Assembly (NCBI GenBank): GCA_963969395.1
Contig: OZ017805.1
Location: forward strand, 12,648,001-12,712,000
Direction of reading: 5' to 3'
DNA from: Pseudoscleropodium purum
Taxonomy: Eukaryota > Streptophyta > Bryopsida > Hypnales > Brachytheciaceae
Length of the DNA stretch: 64,000 nt
The notes beneath the pieces are model-generated. The model was not told the DNA's origin, did no database searches, and saw only the letters and a program-made list of their open reading frames with translations. Positions 10,741-23,119 of the stretch are shown here, in pieces (positions within the stretch are counted from its first letter, which is position 1; every line of letters starts with the position of its first letter). The position numbers and the translations under genes are program-made.

Positions 10741-12970
10741 CTTTTATTACTATTTTTTTGTTTTTTTAAGAACTTTATATATATATATATATATATATAT
10801 TCTACTCTATTTTTAGTATTTAGTGTAAAAATAGGCTTATTTTATCTTCCAAGTGTGAAAATGATTCAAAACTATTGAAGGAAGTAGTTAGTTTGGAAAT
10901 ATAAAGTAAAAGTAAAAGATAAAGAAAATGGAGAAAAAGAAAAAGAAATAGAAAATGAAGATTCGGGGAGCTTCGATGCAGAGATGTTGTAGCTACTAGC
11001 TTGCACGCTTCCGATCACCTCCTTCCTCCTGCCTTTAATTCACTTCTGTCTCCTATTATTTCCCCTCCATCAACGTAGAGACACAGTGCAGTTTTGAGTG
11101 CAAAAATTCTTGAACATGTAATCTTGCTTCTTACAATAAAAATTGAGTTTTTGTGTAAACTATGTGTTCTTGTTACTGAGTTGCTGTACTCTGTGTTGTT
11201 GTGTTGGTTGCTTGGTGTCACATGAATTATTCTGTTGCATTGCTGGATCGTATCTACAAGATGATTAACTGATGGATTCGTGGATTGACCTTACTGGCTA
11301 TGAGACATGGGCACATTGCGCTGTAAGGAAGCTTGACAGGAAAGCGGATTGGTGAATGACAGGGAAACTTGTGAGAGATCTCGAATTTGGCAGATATTGA
11401 TAATTCTCAAGTATTGATTAAAAAACGAGGATCAGGTTGGTGAATTGGCAACCCCATAGCGGTAAAGATTGAGGCAAAGCAAACAAACATTGAGGTCGGT
11501 GAGAGCACTTGGTTGCGATTGGGTGTTGCTTTGTTTGCTGATCAAGGAATCTAAGGAAGTTTGGTGGAAGTGACGGCAGTTTGAATTCAAGAATTGGAGT
11601 CAAGCTTTGATGCTGACCGTTTCAGAGAACAATGAGCCTATAGTGCGACTCCGGCCTAATGAAAAACTTCAAATCTAATCTTGTGAATCTTCGTATGAAT
11701 CCTTGCGCACGGTTGATCAAGAACATTGATTGATTGTAAATTTGGTGAAATTAGTCTGATTTCAAAATGAAATTGCAAATTCGATCGTTTGAGAAGTTGT
11801 AATCAAATTAGGGATTTGGGAATGCCAAGGGGTGAAAATTGAACCAACATTGGAGAAATTGTGTAATTGCATGATCACCAAGTGTAGGGGAAAAGGAATC
11901 GGGCAAAAAATTGAGTGAATCGATTAGGAAATTTGATCGCCGAAGTGGATCAGTCGTCGAAGCAGCCGCGACGACGAGCGCAGAGGAGAGGAGCTTTGAT
12001 GTTGAAGTTGTCAGTGGTCGGTCCGTGAGACAGTCGGCCGGTTGAGAAGAAATTACCCGAGTATCAGGCGTGAGTATTGACCAAGTACCACGGCTTTGGA
12101 GTGTTGTATGGATAAAGGCCCCCAAGAACCACTACCATGGGCTCTAAAGTACGGTCATAGGATTGATATTCATGGTTTTTGGGGCATAAGATTTTGGGAC
12201 GTTTTGACCTAATTATTTGACCAAAAACAAACAAAAATAAAGGTACAAATTTTTTGAACGACCCTTGGGCCGTGCCCCTAGTTTGGGTGTGAGCAGAGGT
12301 GCAACTATTAGTTTGGGATTTATGTTTTAGTGGTTGTATGTATTAGAGTGTTGCATTAGAAGTTTCATATATCTACATGTTGTAAGTTTGAGTATTGTGC
12401 ATGTTGTAGGTAGAGTATACTAATTTGCACGTGGTTAGTCTTATTGTCCTTGATTGTGTGTGTGCACTAACTATTGTAAGTTGTTCTAAACCCTCAATCT
12501 TAATTTGTTTGTTAAATACTAATACTATTACTTATAAAGTCCAAAAGACCTGCATTGTACATGCATTCATCACAAATCAGTCCACCTTAAACTATTGTTT
12601 CAGAACTATTGTCACGAGCCAATAGCACACTAAATAGAACTAAGACGTTATACATCTATCAATAGCATCTATTAACGGACAGCATGAGTTGTATTTGTGG
12701 TTTTTTGTGGGAAATAACAGTAAATAAACCTTTTAATCTAATAAACTAGTACATTGTGACCTTTGAATACACTACGCTAGCCTTACATAGTTCATTCCCT
12801 GGTATTTGAACTCAGATTTAGTGAACGAGATAAGATCTCAAAAATCATACTACAATAGCATAAACTCCAAACTCATACTTGGTGCCAATGAACCTTAAAA
12901 GACACTTATGTGTTAGTGCACATTTCAAAGTCACATTCTAAAGTAGATATTCCTAAAGAACATGTTTATT
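10741..12970. other. Spacer without a supported gene
   Basis: It holds an (AT)n microsatellite at about 10,777-10,800, then moderately GC-balanced DNA (10,950-12,250) with several short minus-strand ORFs, the longest 105 codons at 11,808-12,125. None has a recognisable domain. The more balanced base composition of 11.0-12.2 kb could reflect a decayed retroelement or gene leader, which I cannot identify. Confidence 0.6.
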
Positions 12971-12980
12971 CTTTGGTAGC

Positions 12981-13560
12981 TTGGTCTATTGTCGTAGCAT
13001 GAATCTACACAATCATGAAGCTAAAGACAATTTCAACCGTCCGCAAGCAAAGCTCTTGAATCTACCTTCTTTAAAATGTACGAAATCCTATGCAAGTGCG
13101 ATTCGAAAACCGCCTCATGAGATTGTTGTTAAAACAAAAGACTTCCTCACTCAAGAGTTAATCAATGTAGTATCTAGCAAAGTGTGTTGCAAGAAGAACT
13201 GCATTTAACCATTTCCTAAAGAGAAATTCGAGCTTTTTGAGAACAAATGTATCGAAATTCAACATTCAAGCATCAAGCCTTCATGGAGACTAATGTACAT
13301 AGACATATTCATGAAGATGCATGCAGAAAAAAAGATGGTCACGATTGAAGAGATAAATGTGTGTTTGTGAAGATGGATGCATATTGAAGGGATTACAGAG
13401 TCAAAATTCTACTGCTACTTGAAATACATGAAGGGCAATCAAAAGCTAGAACATCATATTCAATATTTTGAAAGATTTCCAAGGAAATGGAAGTTTTTTT
13501 CTATTAATACAAGAATTTATGGAGGTACATAAGTGTGAACATAGAAGAATTATAAATCTA
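12981..13560 (+). pseudogene. Fragment of DUF7869-type gene (N-terminal part)
   Basis: Translation gives a segment around RKPPHEIVVKTKDFLTQE followed by VSSKVCCKKNC, a stop, then PFPKEKFELFENK in the same frame. This matches the gene start at 52,379-52,708 (RNPSRETSLKIKAFLMQE, VSSKSCCVSNYIQLFPREK). The rest of the gene is missing and further stops follow. The giant hAT copy 2 inserted about 370 bp downstream. Function in the family is unknown. The CC..NC/PFP..K pattern is the conserved N-terminal region in my recollection. 13,560-13,929 holds nothing else I can identify. Confidence 0.6.
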
Positions 13561-13937
13561 CGTATACGTAAAATGCATTTAAAGACAAGCAAAACAAGTT
13601 TGCAAATGAAGAATTTGGAAATGATACGCTAAATTAGCGGTTTGCATTTCCATTATTTGAATACTTTGTAATATCTAATGGTTTGCATACCTCACAAACT
13701 AAGAACAACTAAGAATTGTAAACTATGTGAATGTATACTATGGCATATTTGACATATATACCTCTAATAATTTCCTATACTTCTACAAAGTATCACATAT
13801 GAGATGCACTCTTCAGCTTAGCCAAAGCCTTCCATATCTCTGATCTTCGACTATATGCTGTCTACCTTTGGGAACTTTGCCATACATCATAAAGCATTTG
13901 CATCTTCAGCAACTTCTTCTCTTATGAATCCCAAGGG

Positions 13938-14100
13938 CAGGGTTGACACGACGTCCGGACGTGGACGTTGTGTCCGCAGCGTCCGTTGACATTCGCGGTC
14001 CCCGCAGACGCAGCGTCCGTCGGGACCGCCCCGTCCGCTTTGACTGCCCTATTTCCCCCGACCGCCCTACCCAAACTACCCCGCGGTCACTCCCTTAATC
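13938..14100 (+). repeat. Left terminal and subterminal repeats of giant hAT copy 2
   Basis: CAGGGTTGAC followed by closely packed GTCCGGACG, GGACG and CGTCCG words and TGACATTCGCGG at about +48. The pattern is shared with the left ends of the MITEs at 17,175, 27,823 and 38,175 and, inverted, with the others. 14,100-14,480 is AT-rich 3' flank of the kinase-like gene. Confidence 0.85.
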
Positions 14101-14483
14101 TTTAAACAATTAAATGTTAAATGAAGTGCAATGGTTCGCGATTTGTCATTAAAACAATGTCTCTTATAAGTTGAAAGATTATAAAGTTTGACCATGAGTC
14201 CATGATAGTCTTGAAACTATGAAAAAATTCCAATTCATTTTCAGAAGGCAAATTAAAAAAGTTTGTGACTTCAAATATATATATGTACTATTTAAAAAAT
14301 CGAGATCAACACAAATACAAACATAATCAATATGGGCAAATATATTGAATTTAATATAGAATACCATACATTGTGCACATTTGGCTAATTGCACATATAA
14401 TTTTTTTCATTCCAACTCTATATTTCTAAACTAATTTTTAATGCCTATATAACCTATTCAACTACTACTTCTGTACTACCAAT

Positions 14484-15977
14484 CTAATATAAATGGCGGA
14501 AATGTTCATCTAGCATCGGCCAACGATATGTATTAGAAAATCGCATAATCACATGGGCCAAACTAGTATTTTCATCGTCAGTTTTTGAAGAAATGCGCTT
14601 CAAGTAAGCATAAAACACTTTTGCAAAGTCATGAAAGGCAAATTGTGTCGCACTAGGTGTTTTAAGTAGCACGTTGAAATACGCCTCTGACATGTTGTTT
14701 CCATTCATCCGTCGAGCAATTTTTCGAATGGCATATTCTTCCGACTTACGTGAATACATCGGAATGACTTCCACATCTGCACTTGCTTTATGCAAATATG
14801 CAATACGTGGATTCACCCACCATCTCCTTTGCAAAGTCTGTTTCATCTCATCTGTTGATGTGAATGTGTACAAAGACTTCATTGGCTGAGAAGCTAAGGT
14901 GGTCATACCCCAATCGCAAACTCCAATATACACACGTGACTCATCCTCTGGAAAATGCAACAAGATGTTGTCCGGAGAAAGATCATTGTGCAAATGTCCA
15001 GCAACATGCACTGCATACATTATATGCATAAACGTCTATGTCAACTCCGTGCGCTTCTTCCGATATCGTCCTAAATGGTGAGCTTTTATAATCTCCTCTT
15101 CGATTGGATTCGTATACATCAAACGGATTTGAATGTTGTCTGGAAAGTCCTTATCCATATTCAACATTTGTCGAAGAGTTCCACCATTCCACCAATACGC
15201 ATAACCTTCACACGTTGTTCCGTGCACCGCAGCAAACCGTATCACACCCGCGTGTGGATTTCGAACAACCATTGATTCATTTTGATGTTCTAACTTTACA
15301 AGATCGGGTTGAGTTTGGTGGTGAATGGATTTCTTTGCTGCAAACTCCCAATAAGGAAGTACTCCTCGACATCCTTCAATACAGACCTTTCGAATCGTTG
15401 CATATCCACCTCTCATCGTTCTATCATCAACAGCAATCACGCGTGTTGTATCTGGAAGTGCTATTAGGTGCCATTTAGTCCTTTCCGCTTCAGCAACTCC
15501 ATCATTGCTTTTCCACCAACCCATTGAACCAACTCGATTGTGCCTTTTGGCGAATGGAGCACATTGCCCCCTAAACAAGTTTGTTTTCAAAATCACTTCT
15601 TCAAACTGGGCGTCATTGGGTCGATATTCCTTGCCATATTTAACCAAAATGACTTTGGAATTCCACAAAGCGTCATGAACCTTGTTCTCTAAACATTTGG
15701 TGAAGTGCGTTTTATGCATTTCGTCATGCCACTTCGCTACATTCAATGCATCCAACAACATCTGTGTCATGTTTACCTTGAATTTAGACACGCACTCTTC
15801 TTGATATCTGATGTACTTATTGTCTAAAGACAATGTTGTTTCCGATTCATAAAATTGAACGATGCGCTCAATCATGAATTTTTTGCATTCCTCCGAAGGA
15901 CTTTGGCGAGCTACCTCCAAGTTTGATGGTCCCTCTCTATGTTTAAGCTTCGCAACCTTCTTCTTCCCCTTCGTCAT
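14484..15977 (-). pseudogene. Protein-kinase-like passenger gene with in-frame TAG (copy 2)
   Basis: The translation is identical to the gene at 7,413-8,906, with the same TAG (15,036-15,038) at codon 314. The glycine loop, candidate lysine, hinge, HNDLSPDNILL catalytic loop and DWG are all present across the stop. It reads from the middle of the transposon toward its left terminus, divergent from the transposase. Complete conservation between the copies, stop included, means the stop was already present before the element duplicated. A role in regulating the transposase or host factors would be speculation. Confidence 0.75.
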
Positions 15978-16145
15978 CGTGACAAATGAAACTGATATAG
16001 ATGAAATTTTCTAATTTAAATGTGAATTCCACGCACAAATGTTAAAAAAATTAGCAACAAGGGGGCCTCAATAAACCACTCTTGCCTTGTCTCGGAAAGG
16101 AGCCAATGGAAGATGAACCACCAAGCTTTCCGCTCCACCTTGCAT

Positions 16146-16460
16146 TCATAAGGGGCAAAGCAAAAGTGACAATGCGGACGGCCCGACCGCCCCTCTTATA
16201 AGGGCGGACGGGCCGGAGGTGGTGGACGGATTGGCCGTCTGCCTCCCCGAAACCCTAGAGCCCCGTCTGCCCAATCGGACGGCCACGGGCGGACAAATCT
16301 GGCATCCGCTCGATCGGACGGTCCGGGGGGGGCGGACAGCCGTACCGGGGCGGATGGGTATCGGGGCGGACAGGGCGGACGCCGGATCCGACGGACAGGG
16401 CGGATAGGTATCGGGGCGGACGGGGGTCTGGGCGGATGAGGCGGACGGGGCGGTTTGACC
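16146..16460 (-). promoter_or_regulatory. CGGACG-rich block and TATA box upstream of kinase-like gene (copy 2)
   Basis: Mirror of 6,895-7,200 with one fewer 25-bp unit. TATAAG on the minus strand lies at about 16,195-16,200, roughly 220 bp before the ATG at 15,977. The GC-rich words match the transposon ends. 16,540-17,170 upstream is AT-rich with no recognised feature. Confidence 0.55.
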
Positions 16461-17174
16461 CTGAAGCGCTTCGACGTCCATATTTTGCACGATAAACAGA
16501 GGTCTTCATGGCACTGTATAGTCCAACTAACTTTTCATTCATTCAATGTAAAATTTGAAATTAATAAAGGTAGCCTTCCTTTATGACCAAATTTATGAAT
16601 TCTTGGTAAATGATATTTTTGTACAAAGATATGAGCTAAAATGTGCAAAAATTCACGAAAGGATTGCGACGTTTAATATATGTACCCAAATATTCACGTT
16701 GCATTGTGTATAAAGCAATTGTAAGAAGGTAGTTGAATAAAAATTCTACTATTAAATTGAATTAGTTGACGTCTAATCACTTAGTAAACCGCTAAATGTC
16801 CAAGTCCTTGCAAGTGTGTTTTGGCTATCGAAAAAGAGCATGGACTTATAGTTATCCCCAATGAAGCAAATTGTTCTTTTTTCAAAATCTAACGGTATAG
16901 ATGTTTAACCCCTAAAGTTCTTTTCACTAAAAACACTTCAAAACTGCCATTAGTAGTGCAAATACCAAGTCTTGGAAGAAAAATACTTTTGGGCATATGT
17001 AATCGTAGGATCTTGTAGTAAATTAGTTGAAAAAGATGTGGAAAAAATTTTAGACAAATCCACCATTTGGATTGTAAGATATTAGATATTAGATATTGAA
17101 TGTTTCACTTAAGGGGGCTACTCAATTATGTCTATTAATGAACAATTGGTAGGCTAACAAACCTAACTTAGCAT

Positions 17175-17491
17175 CAGGGTTGACAGGACGTCCGGACGCA
17201 GACGCTGTGTCCGCAGCGTCTACTGACATTCGCGTCCCGGCGGATGCAGCGTCCGCCTGTTCCCCGTCCGCATGTCTGCCCGTCTGCCCGATTAAGGCCG
17301 TCCGATCGACGCGCGGACTGATCTGATCCGCACGATCTGGGCGTCCGCCTCGGGCCGTCCACCCCGTCCGTCCGTCCCACCCATCCGCTTTCCGACGACG
17401 GTCGGGACGTTGCGTCCGCTAGCGTCCGTGCGTCCGGACGTTCGGAAAACGGACACTATTTTGGGGCAGACGTTGACATTCGTCAACCCTG
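17175..17491 (+). mobile_element. hAT MITE nested in copy 2 (TSD CTTAGCAT)
   Basis: 317-bp element with CAGGGTTGAC/GTCAACCCTG ends and perfect TSDs CTTAGCAT at 17,167-17,174 and 17,492-17,499. It is the same insertion as 5,874-6,190, so it was carried along when the giant element moved. Its 3' part (GCTAGCGTCCG...ATTTTGGGGC) matches the 3' tip of the giant element at 27,120-27,199. Confidence 0.93.
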
Positions 17492-17972
17492 CTTAGCATG
17501 TATTTTAATATTTGTTGCAATTGTTTTAGGAATATTATAACATAATACTATTATAATATTCTTATAAATGATATAGTACTAAATCATTTCAAAATCAACA
17601 ACATTTGAACACAATCTGTCAATCTTGTCTTCCATACTCCTTTAATGATATATATATATATATATAAATATATATACATACATAAAATATATTAGATAAT
17701 GTCGCAGCTTAGAATTTTGATTTTCTTAGTATACACCCAAATAGGAACGGAAACTAGTAATTAGCTAACCGGATCCGATTAGGTGGGGAAGGAAAACTCA
17801 AAATTAGCACGGAACGTGAAGTAGTGGGCTTCTTGGATCTAATCCGGTCAGGAGTAACTAACGACGGAAACGGAATGTAACACGGATTAGGTCTAGGACC
17901 GGATGATGATGATGAACCGGATTATGATGGTAAACCGGATTCATGATGACAAACCGGAAAGGGTCCAGGGAC

Positions 17973-17979
17973 TATAAAA
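17973..17979 (+). promoter_or_regulatory. TATA box of the nested 3.3-kb element
   Basis: TATAAAA within ACTATAAAAGGAGG, 273 bp from the element start and about 180 bp before the ORF ATG. Mirror copy at 5,386-5,392. Confidence 0.6.
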
Positions 17980-18156
17980 GGAGGAGCTTTCACTGTTGCA
18001 CCCCCTTTTAGAAACTCGACCTTGAGCGTGCGCGGTTGGGTTTTTGTCGTTTGTGCGTCTGTGCGTTTGCGTTCTGTTCATTTTGATTCCGGTTGAGATC
18101 GGAGAGAGGAAGTGAGGAACGGGACGTGCAGCTAGGAGAGAGTGAGGTAGATGTGA

Positions 18157-19821
18157 GTGGGAATGCCTCAGCTACGTAGGTCGAGACAAGCGAGTCCCTC
18201 TGGAGGCGAGGTGAAGCTCCGGAAAGTCATTCCGGTTATTCCCTCCACAGAGCCGGAAAAGGCTGAACTCATGGATGATCTCAAATCCATGGGTTGCGTA
18301 GGGTTTGCCGAGAAACCTTGGGGTTTTAGGGAGGAGAGAATGGTCAAGGAGCTCCTCGGAAAGTTGTCCAACCAGTTTGACAACACCGTGAGGGGAGCTC
18401 CCGTCAGCTGGAACGAGGGGATGTGGAGAGCGGTTTACGGTTTACGGGCAGGAGGTTTGGGAATGGCGAGCCGGAAGGATGAGTTTGTCCGAGGGAAGTT
18501 CAAGGGAGCCGTCAACCCGAAAGACGGATACGCGGTCGAGGATTGCTTGGATGACCGACACCGTCGGCTCCTGCAATTCCTGGTTCCGGTTCTTCACCCG
18601 GAAAAGCCGACCAGGGTGACGATCACCCTCGGCAACACCATTTTCGGTGCCCTCAGTGGTACCCGGAAAGTGGATTGGGCACGGATCATTTCCGATCTCG
18701 TGGCCCAGCTTGTTAGTAGGGTTGGGAAGAAAAGGGCCACTCTAGTGTGCCCTTACCTCTTCCACCTCTATCGAGAGAACCAAGTCCTCACCGATACGGA
18801 GGAGAGGGCGTGGAAGACGTAGGAAGTACTCCTGAAGTATGGGGAGTCGGAGACGGATGATGAGGCGGAATCCGATTCCGGGTCAGACCGGGAGTCCAGC
18901 GAGGAAGAGGAGGAGCCGATGCCGCCGATCAAGCGACAGAAGCTGACGCCTCCACACAAGCGCGGGACGCCTCCCGGTCAAGACAAACCTGCCCCGGAGG
19001 AGAAACCGGAAGCCGAGAAGACCAATTCCGGGGGAGATCCGGATATGCAAGATCCGTTCAACGGTCTTATCAACGTCCTCTGCAACATCAGGGCAGATTG
19101 GGAGGTCAAGCACAGGACGCTTGCGGCAATCGGCAAGTTGGTGGGTGCTGCACCGGACAGCAACTTGGCGGAACAAGTGGCGCAATGCATCACAAATCCG
19201 GAAGAGACCCGGAAGCAGGAAGCCGAGATCCGCCGGTTGCAGGAGGAGGTAGATAAACTGAAGGCAACACTTTTTGCCTATCAGGAAGACGTGACGGCCG
19301 CTCGGGAAATGGCGGAGGAGACTCGGAAGGTGGCCGAGCAGATCAAGGCGGTCCTGGGAGAGACCGGAACGGCAGCAGCCAAGGCGAAGCTCTTCGACGA
19401 GAAGATCCACGAAGAGAAGAAACTATCCGGTTCCCGGATGGTCCGGATTCTCGCGGACTTCGCCGAGCAGGTGGAGACGGCAATGGTGGAGGGGCGGAAG
19501 GCAGCGGACCGGATCGAGGAGAGCAGTCGGAAGCTGACGGGAGCGACGTGCGACAAAGGTATTCACCTTTCGGACATCTCACTACCGGACCTCTTTCCGG
19601 ATGCAACTATGGCGAAGGACAGGAAGGATTGGACTCCTGAGTCCAAGAAGTCTGCACGGACTGCGACTCCGGGCACGAGACCGGATATCACCATCGACCT
19701 GGAGTCTCCACCCGGACCGAATCCTGCGGAGGGGGAACGGGTCCGGAATTTGAGTGAAGTTTTCGAGGATCTAGTCCCGGAGACCGGAAGCCCGACGATA
19801 GGATCTAGAGTTGTAGGGTAG
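18157..19821 (+). pseudogene. Gag-like / plant transposon protein ORF with in-frame amber stop (copy 2)
   Basis: 555 codons from ATG at 18,157, with TAG at 18,820-18,822 (codon 222) and the frame continuing to 19,821. Part one resembles the plant transposon 'Transposase_32'-like region (SWNEGMWRAVYGL; GTRKVDWARIISDLV; from memory). Part two has an acidic linker, a basic PIKRQKLTPPHKR segment that could be a nuclear signal, and a long Glu/Lys/Ala-rich coiled coil around residues 350-450. A decayed homologue at 40,534-42,370 reads through the stop position with a sense codon (aligned YKAILFILEY versus WKT-stop-EVLLKY), so the TAG is likely a later mutation. There is no zinc knuckle, protease, RT or integrase. 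Biochemical function is unknown. Confidence 0.6.
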
Positions 19822-21003
19822 ATAGGATTTTAATTTCAGTTAGGAGTAGGAGCGGATCCGGATCCGGATCCGGCTCAACAGTATTAGGTTAGACCGGAAG
19901 TTAGATTTAGGTGGCGGCGGACCTCCACGGGTTTTCCGCTCCTTTTTGTGCTTTTAGGGTTTTGACCCTTTGTATATAAATCGGTTCCTGCGATGGGAAT
20001 TGGGAGTTGTTCATTTTGCAAACTTCTTGTACCTTTCTATTCTCTTCGTTGTATATCTCTCTCCAGCGCGACAGGATTGTATGATGTGGAGTTAGGATAG
20101 TACGAGTTGGTTTGTAAGTGATTTCTCCCCTTGGTGTTTATTTTCCGATCCTAGGTGCATGTGAGTAGGTACAGAAGAGTTGGGAGTGAACTTAGTTCCT
20201 CAGCACGTCTAGAGTTTGAGATTCCGGGTGAGAAAGCCGTTGTTAGGCTAGGCGGGTAGGGAGGGATTCCTTAGCTGCGCTAGAACTCCCGGGTGGGAAA
20301 TCCGGTTGAGTGTCCGATCTCCTGTGAGGTCTCACCACCCGTATGGGTAACGGAAGAACTTTAGTTGATGTTGGAACGGACGGGTGCACTTGTAACCACC
20401 TGTCTTCGCACGGATCGGAAGTAGCATCAAGGTCGTTGTAGTACGAGAGGGTCGAGTGTGGGGTCTTTGTGTGACCTACGACCCGGATTGCTATCTGAGT
20501 TGTTGTGAAGGACCAAACCGGATCCGGATTAGCTTAGGAGTTTAGAAGGTAGGACAGTGGGTCTTCAGCCACTATAAGTCACGGAAGGAGTGGTGGGCCT
20601 ACCACTCTCAAAATTAAGCGGCGACCCCTCTGATGGTGAAACAGAGGCAAAACCAAACCGGATAGGATTACGGGTACAGGATGACCATTCCGACCGGATT
20701 GGTCAAGACGGATTTCCAGGATCGGAAGTTGTGAGATCCTGGGATTTCGGTATTTGTACGGACCGGATAGTTAGTAGGACCGGAAGAAGGAGTAATCCGG
20801 TCTATAGTTTTCCGGTGTGGTGGTATTTCTGGTTCTAGATTTAGGACCGGAAAGTAAGATTGGGATACTGACTGAGCTTAACTGCTTAATAGAGCTAGAT
20901 ACTTCACAGGATCTCGTGGGTTCGATCTTTAGAGTCACTTAGTTATACTCTAGAGCGATTTTTGTGAGTATAATGGGGAATTGACCTGCCCTGTGCTGCG
21001 ACA
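19822..21003 (+). other. 3' noncoding region of the nested 3.3-kb element
   Basis: Region after the ORF with many CCGGA words and short inverted segments. A stretch at about 20,615-20,645 (CCCCTCTGATGGTGAAACAG) is recognisable in diverged form near 43,285 and 63,040, so this 3' region belongs to a wider family. An 82-codon ORF here (20,590-20,838) is probably chance. Confidence 0.6.
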
Positions 21004-22894
21004 GATAAATCAACATGAACAAATCAATGATTATATATTTCATAAATCTATTCTTCATCAATCAAATAAGAGTGCATGTTCAAATATAGACAAAGATGGT
21101 TTCTCCATTTGTTCCCAAAAAATAAATAAACAAATAGAGAAAGATATGAAGTGAATGTTACTTAGAGAATTCAAGGGAAAGAAATTGAAGTACTCAATTG
21201 CATTTTATTAAATTGGAAAATTGCATGTGGATGGCATGAATTAATCTGCATAGATGCTAAACTCATACGAGTTGCATTTCAACATTTATGATTTATGCAA
21301 TTGATTGAATTGAAAGCTCTTGTAATTACATTTTCAAATTTTCGATTCAATCATTCAAATTTACAAGTGATTTATGATAGATTTATAACTTTAAATGTGA
21401 AAGCATTCAATGCCTTTATGCGTTTGTTCATCAATATATTAATTCTAAATAAATAATATATTTTTTTTATAACATATGCATAAACCATTGCATTAAAAAA
21501 AACAAAAACTAAGAGCCAAGCCAAATAGGCTGGTCAAATGAAGAGAACAAGAGAACAAGAGCCCTACAAGAAAGCAAACAAAAAAAAAGAAAATATGAAA
21601 AGGATTCAAAGGAAGGAGCAAGATGCATTCCTGCAAGATCGTAGAATACATAATGATTTCAAAATCCAAACACTAATATATTTTCTATTTCAATGAGAGT
21701 CAAAAATGAACTACCCTGCTCTTAAAGATTGTACAATGTACACGTTATACGAAATGAACATATAACAGAAAGAGTAGAAGACATCGTTTATCATGATTGA
21801 AAACTGAAATGATTTTTTCTTTCTATGTAGAATATTTTATGAAATGTAACAATGTATTTAATTATCATAGTAATTGGTAGAAATCTTTGTGCAATACATA
21901 GAAACATTTCATTCATGTGGAGTTTTTTCATTTATTTAGGATTAAAATTGAAGTATTATACTCTACAAAGTACAAACCAAAAACAATACCATATACCTAA
22001 GTTCAAAAGTTTGCAATTGTTTCGTGAATTCATTTTGAAAACTCAAACGAAGAAATATTTTATAATCAATATCTTGTTCATTTGAATCATTTCAAAATTC
22101 GAATTCCGAATTCAATTTCTATTTATAATAGAAATTATGTTTGTCAATTTTTTAGATCTTTAAACAATGAACCCTCTTTTTTAAAATTAATATTTAAAAA
22201 CATCTGAAATAAGAATATTGGAATTACCCTTCAAAATAAATATAGCACATGTATAAGTGTATAATGTATTCTACTCAACCAACTCAAGTAACAAATTTTT
22301 CTATGTTTTTAAGGAAAAATATAGCCATACATGATTTGAAAGTTGAAACATTGATTCTTTTTCTTTGTTTTCAAATCTAATCAAAATTTCATTAAAAAAT
22401 ATGAAAGACTCGATGTTCATTTGAAGATCGTGATGCACTTCTAACTAGAAATCACAACCTTTCATTAAATATCATGAGGTTGAAATCCATTAAACTGTTA
22501 TTCTAATTATGTATTGGGGCCTTTTTCTAAAAATTCATTTGCTTACGATGAAAAAGGAATTGATTATTTCTGCAAAACATTTGATTTTCTTATGAACTTT
22601 AAAAAAAATCCCCACCATCTTCAGATCTTCTCAAAACCTATTTAGAAGGATAATATGAGTAAATAATCCAAACATATTCAACTTAACCACATTCTCCTCA
22701 TTCGTAAAACAATTTAGGGGAGAAAAGAAAAGGTTTAGGGTAATTAGGGTATAGGGTTTAGGGTTTACATTTTTTATTTATTTTAAATGATAAATCAATT
22801 ACATTGATCCTCATTTAGCAATGATTATTAGGCTGTTTGTTTTTTTAAATGTTACCGCTCTTTTTGAGTAATATCGGCCTCATAGGATGCTCCA
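21004..22894. other. AT-rich internal sequence of hAT copy 2
   Basis: Mirror of copy 1 bases 481-2,361. No convincing gene. A degenerate telomere-like stretch lies at about 22,732-22,768. Homopolymer-rich and AT-rich. Confidence 0.65.
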
Positions 22895-23119
22895 ATGGAT
22901 AGCTGGACGGACGCCGTCGGCGGTCAGTGTTTAAGTGGGGCGGTTGGCGTGTCCAAAGCGCGGACGGCGTCGGAAGGTGGACAGTGTGGACAGTCTCGTC
23001 TGTCCGACCCGTCCGATCAATCCGTCCGCCCGTCCACTTCAGCCCCGTCCGGGCCGTTGCTTGTTTTTGAATGTAAACCCTAAAAATGAACTTTTAATTT
23101 TCTGGAGGGGACTATAAAT
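22895..23119 (+). promoter_or_regulatory. CGGACG-rich block and TATA box upstream of the hAT transposase
   Basis: A GC-rich block (22,895-23,065) full of GGACG/GTCCG words is followed by TATAAAT at 23,113-23,119. About 250 bp of AT-rich leader then lead to the first good ATG at 23,367. The same words mark the element ends, suggesting transposase autoregulation as described for subterminal motifs of Ac-type hATs (inference). Confidence 0.6.

Larger units (their letters stand above)
17700..21003 (+). mobile_element. Nested 3.3-kb element with TG...CA ends and 5-bp TSD (class unresolved)
   Basis: It starts TGTCGCAG (17,700) and ends CTGCGACA (20,996-21,003), flanked by GATAA at 17,695-17,699 and 21,004-21,008. 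TG...CA ends with a 5-bp TSD are the signature of LTR-retrotransposon integration. However, I see no terminal direct repeats and no pol region. It could be an unusually long solo LTR carrying a gene, or an unclassified non-autonomous element. It contains a TATA box (17,973-17,979), a leader of about 180 bp, one ORF (18,157-19,821) and about 1.2 kb of structured-looking 3' noncoding DNA. The words CCGGA and ACCGG are very frequent throughout, including the run of ATCCGG at about 19,856-19,872. Confidence 0.8.
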
